Positions 1-10,900 of a DNA stretch of 64,000 nt are shown here, piece by piece (within the stretch, counting starts at the first letter, position 1; each line of letters opens with the position of its first letter). The notes beneath the pieces are model-generated. The model was not told the DNA's origin. It ran no database searches and worked only from the letters and a program-made list of their open reading frames with translations. Source of the stretch: Latrodectus hesperus (lineage: Eukaryota > Arthropoda > Arachnida > Araneae > Theridiidae); NCBI GenBank assembly GCA_037975125.1, contig CM075857.1, positions 95,536,214 to 95,600,213 of the forward strand, written 5' to 3'. Both the position numbers and the translations under genes were made by a program.

Positions 1-509
1 TGGTAACCCTGGCTATTTCATCCTAAATGCACTCCTTGTGGAGCATGTTCATTAACAATTCTTTTATTTCAGTATTCCTATTGGTAATTAATTGTTTTGA
101 TTTTGAAATAACCGTAGAACTTAACGACATTTTATTACAGTTGAATTTGCCCTGGAGGTAGTACGTGAGTTATTTGTTTCTGCGTATTTTTATTTATTAA
201 TTTTAAAAAATAGGATAATTTTTCTCCATATTGTAGTGTATTTTTTGTTATACAATTCGTAAATAAAAACCCATTGTTTTTGTTTTCGTTGCCATACCAA
301 CAGCGAAATTCGTTAAAAACACGGATTTCGGTTCGTCGACATAGAAACGACGTTTTTGCGTAGTGTCTCTCGGAGCATTCAAATCCGCGGGACAACACGC
401 AAAAACGCGCCAGTTGGCGACTTTTTGAAAATGCCCCAAGCAGGGAACTCAAAGCACATTTTCACCAAATTTTCGTAAAATTGTGCAAGCTCCTAGGAGT
501 TCGGTTGGG
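1..509. other. Unassigned DNA, moderately GC-rich core
   Basis: AT-rich flanks with a richer patch at about 310-470. The patch holds an imperfect inverted repeat (arms near 352-372 and 393-413, sharing GTTTTTGCGT). The minus-strand ORFs here (up to 105 codons) show no recognisable domain. It may be part of an unidentified dispersed repeat. Confidence 0.3.
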
Positions 510-735
510 CTGATGTGGTTAGGGCGTTCGCCTGTTTAATAAAGGCATCCTGAAGGCGACTGGGGCACGTTATATATGTCGTGGTCGCAATGTCCTCCAA
601 GTGAAATGATACCTCTAAGGGTGGTAGGTCAAGCATTCTGAGGGGTGTCCTTCTGCTTGATCCATGTTTCTAAATGAAGAGGACTCCCACCTGCCTGCTT
701 ACACCTAATTGGTAGAACCTAGCAAAGGATTAGAA
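510..735 (+). repeat. tRNA-derived SINE, family A
   Basis: The head (TGGTTAGGGCGTTCGCCT) looks like a tRNA A-box region. It is followed by the body segment GTCCTCCAAGTGAAATGATA, shared with copies at 16053-16350 (same strand) and, inverted, at 31685-32115 and 40140-40440. The family is defined only by these internal matches; the B-box is decayed. Confidence 0.55.
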
Positions 736-3040
736 ACCACCCATGCATACATGCATAGCGATGCAGACAAGGCTAGAACTGTACCTTACGGTTAACAGAT
801 TTGGAATACTCACCTGGCACCAAGCACCTCATAATTTTTAACCACGGTCAGGTGAAGAGGTTACACCTGAATTTTTCTCCATATCCACGCCACACCAGTT
901 GAAAGACTTTGGATGTCACATATTCACGTGAACATATCTCAAACAAAGGAAGAACCAATAGCCCACTTAGGAAGAACGTAGTCACCCTCCTAGTGAGCAA
1001 ATGAGGCTTCATTTTACTGAGATGGCGTGAAGTTACTGAGCTATTGAAACTCTTGGACTAAGAGCAGGGAAACAAACTTATGCTGATGCAACAACAACTG
1101 AACTCTTGAAAGTTTCATAAAATTGACCAAACTCTTAGAAAATTCTTAAGCTAATTTGGTATTTCAGAATTAACTTTTAAAGCAGCATTTGAATATTTTA
1201 TACACATAATAATGTAGAGGAGAATATCAGGACATAATAGTTGTTATCATTGCTAATTCCCCTGGTTAATTCTTGGATAGACTATAGTCTTTATGGGAAG
1301 AACTCAAAAAAGGTACAGTTTCTGTTCAAATTATGATGCAAAGCACCTTTCATCGGTCTTAAGGTAGAAGACCCATATCGTACTGGAAATTGAGTCATCG
1401 TAATTTGTAAGTAGTACCAAGCAGAATTCCTCCAGACTTAGCTTGCCACTTTCTGAAATACCATTTCACTTGGCGAACTTTGCAATCACAACTTGTTTCT
1501 CATGCGCCTGTCGTAATTATGACATACGACAGATTTTTGGCTGAGTCAGATATAGAGAAGGCTTACCTCCCAGTAATGAGAACATTTACCTGATAGGCCA
1601 CTCTAGTACTACTAGTTGTTTAGTGAGTTAAATCCTATTAACATGAATGTCGCATAATTTTGAAGCATATTGATGATGTTGACAAATGACGTGAACATTC
1701 ACAAATGACGTGAAGATTCATGAGGTGAAGATTCACAAATGACGTGATCCCATCTTCACCTCAGGTTACCCTTGAATTTTTAACGCTGTTAGATCTTCTC
1801 AGTAATGCACTCTCTGACTAAACCAAAAAAGTTTGATCGAGATCAATACCTCCGCAAATCGAATTTTATTAATGGCAAAAGTATGTTAACCTTCTGAAAT
1901 CAGATATTGCTGATAATAGTTGATATTAAAGATTTAGATTATTATAAACAATATATATAGCGTGATTTACTATGCTGTTCTTAACCAAAATAAAGAATTA
2001 TGGAAGGAAATTGAATATACATTCAAGCTTATTTTTTTAAAAAACCATACATATAAAGAGGTAAAATATTATGGAGAAAATTATGAGGCATCTCTAATAA
2101 ACTATCAAAAGCCAGAAAATGTTACGATTTTTGTATTTTAGCCCTTACTAGAATATATTTTTGGATTTATACTCTGTAAGTATCTAGCTAAATTGCATAA
2201 TGTTTTTGTGATTTTTTTTCTTGGATGCTTATCGTACGTCTATATCGTTATCCATTTGTCAGTAAGTAGCTTTTTCCGTTTTCCTTTTTTTATCCTATCA
2301 AAATAATGTTTTTTCTTAATTTATATTTCATATATTAAGATATAAATTTGCTTAAATTAACTTGTAAAAAAGTTTAAATTTGTGATGGTTTTCATGTTGA
2401 CGGAAATTGGGGATGTTTTTTAGAACATTTTGTTAAATTTAAAACGTTGGGTATCTTTGGCTTCTAATATTTGCTAAAATGGAATAAAAGCTCAAATTTT
2501 ATAAATTTTAAGTTGATAATTTTATACTAACTACATTAAAATAAGATAACTTAATATATAATCTGTAAACATATATTTTTCACACCATGATTGTGGTAGA
2601 AGCCAACAGCGTTTAATGTGAATCATTTGTTACGTTTCAATGAAGTTCTTTATGCTTTATTGCATTCCTTACTATCATATAGTAATAGGATAATTTTAGT
2701 AACAGGTACTATAACAAATACGCAGTACCAAATAGCAAATATTCATTACTAAATAACAGATACCACAATAGATACTTAATTACAGATAACAGATATTAAT
2801 TACATACTAACAGGATAAGCAGATGAAACTATTCCGTTCCTTACTTTCAAACAGAACATAGTTTTAAGACTTTAAACCAATGACTTTAAGGAAAATCTGA
2901 TCATTCTTGTTCATTAAGCTTACAAAATAGCTTCTTCAAATATAATACGCAACTGAATGCTTACCATTATTGCTTGCAATAATTTTTAGATTTCATTTCC
3001 ATTTTCAGTGTGGATGCTTAAAATGATTCAGAATCTACTT
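736..3040. other. AT-rich DNA, nothing recognised
   Basis: No ORF with domain features. A short direct repeat built on CACAAATGACGTGA lies at about 1682-1750. If the channel gene continued within the window its later exons would lie on the minus strand here, but I could not find a cysteine-rich or second-transmembrane exon. Confidence 0.4.
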
Positions 3041-3044
3041 GAAA

Positions 3045-3335
3045 CTAAAGCTTCCCAATAAATTTGCATTCGTGCGCGAAAAACAACAATAAAGTAAAAA
3101 AAGATCCGAATATTTTTTTTATTACATTACATATATTCAGACTGATATGCTTGATTCTTGAGATCCACTTGTAAGTCTTCGTTGATAATAGGACAAATAG
3201 CACAAAGACAGATGTACAACCACAGAAGATAACGAAGAAAACACCCAGGGCCACGGTGGGAATCGAACCCACACTCCTACGCTCTCAAGCGATTAGCGGA
3301 GTGAAGCTTTAAACACTCAGCCACGGAGCGCCCAA
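3045..3335 (-). repeat. tRNA-derived SINE (Ser-like head)
   Basis: Read on the minus strand from 3335, the sequence has an A-box-like CGTGGCTGAGTG, a long variable-arm-like region and a T-arm-like GTGGGTTCGATTCCCAC. It then runs into unrelated body sequence. The acceptor stem pairs poorly (about 4 of 7), so this is a SINE head and not a functional tRNA gene. The short ORF read through it is not a gene. Confidence 0.6.
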
Positions 3336-3877
3336 GATCCGAATACTTATTTGTTGCAACTAATTTTTACAGCAAATATAATTCCTAGCCCCACATTTTT
3401 TGTCAAACTTTCAGATCATGCTTATAACATTCAAATCGAAAGTCATCAAGAGCTTTCTTTTCGTAAATGTCTTCATACGTAGACTCAGTACTCACAATGA
3501 ACTAATAATGGAACTACATTCTTTGAAGTTAATGGTTCCAATTTCTAACCTTGACGCTTTAAAAAATGAAAGATGTTGCGCTTCTCTCTTTGGTATGCTT
3601 ACATGTTTAGAGAGATACTTGGGGCTTTTTTGTGTTTTCTTTAACACCTGTAGATCTCACACTTCTCTTTGGAAAAGTCTAAAAACTCAAGACAATCACT
3701 TGTATTTATTTGATTTTCTTACTTAAAGTTTTTTATTGTGTCACACATCGTTCGAAAAACTTAGAAAGAAGGATGACAGCTCAAGTGTTGAACAATTCAC
3801 GCCCCTGCATTTGTTTATTTGAACTTTGTTAATGGATTTGACAATTTAGCATAAATAAGGAATTCTAAGAAGCCCGG

Positions 3878-4135
3878 TGGCTTAGTGGCAGCGTTTCACG
3901 CTCCCATGACACAGGTCCTCGGGCTGGGCAAGGTAGACTCAGCCTTTCATCCCTTCAGTGGGTTGATTAACTGAGTACCAAGCATGCTTGGGATCTAAAC
4001 ATTGGGGGTCTTACGTTAGGCTGACCACCTAACTGGGACATATGCTTCGCACCCCAAGGCCCTCGGTCATGAAAACAGTTATGGGCACTGTAGACCTTGA
4101 CCCACATGGGCTGTCGTGCCATGGAGTTTAGTTTT
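3878..4135 (+). repeat. tRNA-derived SINE, family D
   Basis: It begins with a tRNA-like GGTGGCTTAGTGG and continues for about 250 bp at clearly higher GC than the flanks, ending near CATGGAGTTTA. I see no second copy in the window, so the boundaries are approximate. Confidence 0.4.
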
Positions 4136-4888
4136 AAGGCATTCTAAATTAAATTCTGGGAACCACAGCGGCAAATTGGGAAAAGCGTCGCTTTTGTTTC
4201 AGAAAGATATGGGTCCTTTTCCGGTCAAAGATAATAATGCTGAGTAGGCATGTGTATGTTAAATATTCGTGCCTAAAATTCATAAATTTCCATTGCATAA
4301 AAATTTGGAGAAAAAGTATATTAGTCTGTGCTTTATTTATTTTACAGATTTTAATATCTTGGATTCATTGAACTCATAATGACGCATATTTGTATTATTG
4401 AATAAAGTTTCTTGGGAACTATATTCAGTAGGGAAGTTTGTCCAAAACTATATTTTTAACAGGATAATACGCATATGTGTTCACTAGTTTCTTGAAAATT
4501 AATAACCCCTCAATATGTAAAACAGTGATTAACAGTTCAAAATATAAACGTGCTATTCTGATATGCATAATCTTAAATTAAGTTCAAATCCAGTAAAAAT
4601 ATTTTTATTTCAATACAACATATGATGAATTTAATAAGACAAATTTTCTTTAAAAAGTACTTTTATTAGGAAATAAATACCTGGAAAAAGTTTGGAAGAA
4701 CGTTTTGCACTGAATAAAGTAATCAAATTAATTAGGCTTTTTTATTGAGAGTAATTAGTTGGAATTTCCTAACTGCACAAAACACTTGACATCAATAAGT
4801 CTTGAATCTTGGTCAGAGACATTAACAATTTTGACGTATTTGAGAAAATGCTTAAATTGTCGAAACAAATTAATAATGATTTCCTTAC

Positions 4889-4998
4889 TTGCACAGTTCT
4901 GCTGTTCCTCCGAATTCGATGGTGCATTCTAAGTATTCTTCTAGGGGTTGTCTGAGTCTGTCGTGATCCTCCGGGGTGATGAGGGCATGAGTAAGGAA
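4889..4998 (-). CDS. DEG/ENaC channel exon 3
   Basis: The acceptor is ACAGCAAG|TTCCTT and the donor TGCAA|GTAAGG. The 110 bp start in phase 0, as exon 2 requires, and end in phase 2. The 36 residues run from FLTHALITPED to GGTAELC. The core EEYLECTIEFGG resembles the family segment I-x-x-x-L-x-S-C-x-F-x-G before the conserved ectodomain cysteines. An alternative acceptor four bases upstream (ACATACAG) would break the frame. No later exon was identified. Confidence 0.6.
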
Positions 4999-7900
4999 CT
5001 TGCTGTATGTTATCGTCTAAAATATTTAGACAACTATTTAAATTTTCTAAATACATGTATTCTATAAAAATATTTGACACCATTTTTCTAAACATATGCA
5101 TTCTATGAAAACGATTTGGTTACATTTTTCTAAATACGTGTATTTTATGAAAACGATTTAATAATATTTTTCTAAATATGTGTATTTTGTGAAAATGATT
5201 TGGTAACATTTTTCTAAATACGTGTATTTTATGAAAACGATTTAATAATAGTTTTATAAATATGTGTATTTTGTGAAAATGATTTGGTAACATTTTTCTA
5301 AATACGTGTATTTTATGAAAACGATTTAATAATATTTTTCTAAATATGTGTATTTTGTGAAACCGATTTAATAATATTTTTCTAAATATGTGTATTTTAT
5401 GAAGAAGATTTGGTAACAGTTTCTAAATACTTGTATTCTATAAAAAAACGATTTACAGTTTTAAATACATGTATTCTATGAAAACGATTTGGTAGCATTT
5501 TTCTAAGTACGTGTATTCTAAGAAAACGATTTGGCAACATTTTACTCAATGCTTATGAGGTATCAACCTATTTAAGTGCCAATTACTATACTTTTTGCTG
5601 GAAATAGAAAATGCGGAGTCATAGTTGGTTTGGTCACATAAATCGGTGAAAAAAAGAATAGACAAGGACTTGTAAAGAGCTCACATTGGCTCTGTAGTAG
5701 AACAACAGTCTTCAGAACGAAAGGTACAGATTTCGATCCCAATCATTATTGAAAAGTGTGAAATTAATGGGGCGTCGGTGCCATTTTCATGCTCGTCTGT
5801 CGGGGTGGGTGCTTGAGGGTTTTCGTATTTCCCTAGAGAAAAGTGAATACGACCATGAAAATTCCTCTCATGAGGTAAATTATGCAAGGAATGTTAGAGT
5901 TAGACCATTATGCTGTGGTGACAAAAAAATGCAAATCAATTCTGAAGCATAGTGCATTCACTTTGAAAATGGCTTAGAGAAAATAAATATTTCAGACAAC
6001 AAAGTTTTAATTAAAATTAATATATCACTTTATGTTTTTAACAATTAAATAAATAATAATTTTGGATTTAGTCCATTACGAGCCGCACATTCATTCAGTC
6101 TCAGATAGCCTCAGACAGATAACTGCTTCTATGCAATAGACTAACATTCTAGACAGAGCGTCTTCACTAACTCTTCTATGTCGAATGACGATATTTGTAC
6201 TTGATTTCAAGTGAAACTCTAAGAGTTTCGCCAGGTTTCTGGATGGCTCAAGATTATCTCACGTAATATTGGTCCCTAGCTCTTCGGTGACAGATTTTTT
6301 CAAAAATATTTATTTTTCCCTAAGTCGCCAAATATTTCACCAAAGTTTGCCAAGTCACCAAGAATTTCACCATGAGTCGACAAATCATTAGAAATAACGT
6401 AACTTTTTCTAAATGAATATACATATTATGATTATATTCAAAACAATTCTCCATTTCTAGTATTTATGTACTTCTTGTGGTGATTTTTGTCATTATTTCA
6501 AATTAATTAGTTTTCATGATTGTCTTGTAGGCTTTGTTTGTTTCAGATCGCATTGATTTATGAAATCATGAATGTTTTATTTGTAGTTGGAGTGCTTACA
6601 AATGATGTTTTTTATTTAAAGAGTATCTGAAAATTGACATTTTCTTCACGGATGGTAACAAAACAATGTTATCGTAAAATCGCATTAGCTAAGCTGTCGA
6701 ATTTTTAAGCGAACTATCTTTAAACTTGCCAAATCTTACCCACCAGGCAAATTAGCAATCATTTGCAACATTCTAGTGATGAATGTTGCAACTGATTCTG
6801 AATATTGCATGTGATAAGTTGTTGCACATAATTGAAAATAAGTATGTAAGTATACTAACTTGGAAAGTTAGCTGCTTGCTTAGTTTTAACGTTGTAAAAA
6901 CTATTAAACTAAACCCAAACCTATATAATGATTGGTGGTATCAATCATTATAGATTTGGTACAGTTTAGGCAAAACTTTTCAACCTTTCCCTTTCCATTA
7001 AAATATCACCTTAAATTCCATTATAAATTTAGCTTCTCTTTTGATGGGGACATTAGCCTCTCTTATTTCAATAAAATCATTTTTGTGTACTGTTTATCAT
7101 ATTAATCAAAATAGCGGAAATTGTAAAATATTATACTTGCTTAGATATTTTGGGTAAATTTACCTGAAAGTCTTTGGGCACTTGCGATCCATTGACGCAA
7201 ACAGCCTTGTGCTGTGCGCAGATTGCGTCTGCAACGTACCGATTTATGCCAGAGGGCAAACAGGCCCCGACGTTTACACCATTCTCATCTTTAAAATCAC
7301 AAATGGTTCGGAAATTGTACCTGAAATATTTGCATAAAGATTCTGTAAAGTATACCAATGTCTTTCTTTGATTAAAATATGTACATAGCTGTCGTATAAT
7401 ACATCATGCCAAATTCTGAATTTGGTGATTTTTTTGGCAGATATTCTTGTTCATCTGGCAATTTGATTTTTTCATTACGTCGTACAGATCGAGAATAATA
7501 AGAATTATGAAGAAAGTTCTATTTAGGCAAAGTCATTGCGGAGGACACATTTAGAGCATTTAATTACATTTGTGAATTTTGTCAAGGCGTGTTTGTGTGT
7601 GTGAAAAATATTTTAGTGTATTCTACAAAGTTCTTAGCCTTTTGCATATTTAAATTCCAAACTTTTATTCCGTATTTTTTGTAATTCCAAACTTTTATTC
7701 CGTATTAATTGCTTAATTTTACTGCTTTAAATTGTATCGACATATTCTTTTTTAGTTTGCGTATGGCGTTTATATTATTCATTGTTAAAAAATAAAACAC
7801 TTTTTTAAAATTATTTTTTAATTTAATGTGTATTTCATAATTTGTATTTACATTTGAAACAAATGTTGTTCCTGTATTTTCCTTTTTAAAATTTATTAAG

Positions 7901-10900
7901 TAAAATTTAAATTTACTATACATTTATATTTTTTATGAATGTTTCTATGTTTACATTAGAATTCATGTTCCTATTTTTCTTAGAAAAAACTTAGAATAAA
8001 TATTTTTTTAGAATTCTTAGAAAAAAAAGAATTTCTTAGAATAAATACGTATTTGAAATTATTATTCCTTTATTTTCCTTATTTCTATTTTCATTTATGA
8101 AATTACTTTCATTTTTAAAATCCTAATATTTGAAAAATATATCTTTATGTTTTTATTTATCAAGTTTAGATCTATTATTTAGATGCATAAGCCTTTTTCA
8201 GGAAAGAATCAACTTCATCACAGTTAAGTAATCTGGGCAACATTTCTTTGTTGCCAAAATAGCTTAGAAATTGGCATGATAAATTATACGGCAACTGTGC
8301 CAAAGTATGCAAAAGAAGACTAATAATTAAAAAATATTATTTGAATATTATATTTGAATATGAAAATATTATTGAAGATTTAAAAAAAGTCCCAAAAATT
8401 AAATTACAGTTACCAATTCAAAAAAGTTAAATAAAGGGTTATGAAAGTAAGAAAAAATATTAAAAAGTACAGACTAACTTCAACAGAATAAATAATTTTA
8501 TGTTTTGGTCATCTATATACTAAATGAATGGTTAAAAAGTAGATATCGCATTTTGAAAAATTTAATTATATTAATTAATCATTCATTTATTATTGTATGT
8601 TTAAACTTCATTAGATACAAAAATTAGTTTTGGTGATTGATTTCTGATGTGGATTGTTTTGTATGACGATTAAAATTATTGATTTTTAACAAAAATGAAA
8701 AATGAAACTAAATTCTATAACATTAAAAACTGAATCTTAGGAAGTGATTGAAACAAATTAGGTTAAACTGACTCAAAAAAGTTTTCAAATTAGTTTCTTT
8801 GTATGCTTTTTAAGAAAACTTAAGTTCCCACAAATTTTCTTTTATGAACAAGAAGTTAAAAATATTTCAACTTTGAAATATTTACTAATTGTATACATCC
8901 TCTTTCAAATGACTAAAAAACTAATATTCCATTTATTTATCTGCAGTAACCTATAAATAAATCATTCCTGTTAAATACTATCTTTCAGTTCAATAGTTTC
9001 TGGATTCGATTCTCACCTCCAGCTTAAATGCTTGAAAAGATTTGGATTATGTAAATTATCATACATAAATTTATATTATATAAATTAGATACCTATGACT
9101 ATAGAATAGTAATCGAAACAAAATATTTGATCATTATTATCTAGTGATAACAATGATAGAATGCTTAATTTCTTTACATGTTTATATAAAGAAAGCAATA
9201 TCATGGTATTTAAAATAACAAATATATCAAGAACTGTTACCTAGAAGTAACAGTGAATAGTAGTAACATAGACTTTCTTGAATGAATGCCCATATTTTAT
9301 CCCAGATATTGTTGAGCAGCGTGATAAGTATTACGTTTCAACTTTCACAAGCGTATGAAAGAATGCTTCAGATTAACATTTCTTACAACTGAGGCAAATA
9401 TTAATTTACCCATATCATTCGATTAAGATTATTTTTAAACAAATCAATATTTTAGACCCTCTGTAACCTAGTGTAGTAATATAACAGTGCTCTTTGTAGC
9501 ATAAGATTCTGGGTTCTATTACAACCACTGTTGAGCAAGAAAGATGGATGTTGCTCATTTGTCAAAGTGCATGCATGTCTGTCGGGATAGATGGTTGGAT
9601 GTTTTCCGGGTTTCGTCCTTTGGGATAAATGAATACGGCTCACTATCTATGAAAAGTACTTCTGAAAAGTAATTTATGCGATGGATGCTAAAATGGTTCA
9701 CAGCGGCCTTCGTTAGCAAGTCTATCTATTGCACGGTGTCGAAAAATCACTATTAAACCTCGTTTTGGACTAGTGGTTTAATAAACCTTTCAATTCTTCA
9801 ATACCTTGGACTCTCCGGGAGAGATTTGATGGAGAATCCACTTATGGTGCTGGACTTTTTGAAGGTGTACGCGCTCATGGACCTGGTCTAGCGCTGCTGA
9901 CCTCGATTGTATGTAACAACAGCAATAAACCTTTCAGAGTGGAACGTATGAAGTTAGAGTCTAACCATTGCTGGACGAATAAAAACAGATATTGTATTTT
10001 AAATTACTGCATGCTTATAAGTCTGACTGTGTGTTCAGAAGTTTTCTCCGGGCATCTTTCCTTCAGATAAATAAATGGTCAAGTCCACATTATGATTTTT
10101 GAAGTGCTTTACACATTTTAACTTTAATTGAGAATTTTGTGTGAATTGCTTCATTTTCTTACTCGCGTGGCAGAATTCGAATTATTCACTGTTCTACTCC
10201 ATATTGCAATGTTCGAATTATTTCTAACTCGTATTGCAATATTCTAATTATTTTCTTCCTATCTCGTATTACAATCCTCGGATTATTTCTTTTTTCTAAA
10301 TCGTATTGAAATATTCTTTCCTTTCTTCTCCTTCTTCTTAGAGTTGGGTTTGTATGTCATTGGGCACCTCTGCTTTTATCAGCATTTTCTACCATTAACT
10401 CCAAACCCAATGTTTCCTTGTTCCAGTTGCTCCGGTCACCCACTTTATTAATAAAATCCGATAACCCTTTAATGGAGTCTAGGTGTAACTCTCTAGTATG
10501 GATGATGCCTAAAGAAGTTAATCTAAGGAGGGCAAGAGCCTTGCATTCGTAAATGATATGCTTGGCCGTTTCCTCTTGCGTATGACATTTCCTGCAGATA
10601 CGGTCTTGCTGAAACAGTCCCATTTTATGGAGGTGTTTTCGGAAATAGAAGTGCCCAGTTATGAAGCCTACGAGATTAAACGTATCTTCTGCCTAGAGCA
10701 TCTTAGAATTTCAGAGGCAATCCTCTCTGATGATCCACTGATCATACTTTTAGCTTGGGTTTGACCAGGAGTAAGGCCACTGATTCACCCCCTAACCAGC
10801 TAGGGTTCCTGAATCAGGGCCAGGTGTACATCTCCAGCAAGAAACTTCTTACTGAGGTTAGTGGTACTACTTTCTTTCCTTTTGTCTCCTATTGCAATCT

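Noticed and set aside
3250..3335. Possible tRNA-Ser gene on the minus strand
   Set aside because: T-arm and A/B-box-like words are present, but the acceptor stem pairs poorly and the sequence runs into SINE body.
3400..3726. 108-codon plus-strand ORF
   Set aside because: AT-driven composition, no recognisable domain, no splice or promoter support.
7174..7371. 65-codon plus-strand ORF
   Set aside because: Shadow of channel exon 2 on the opposite strand.
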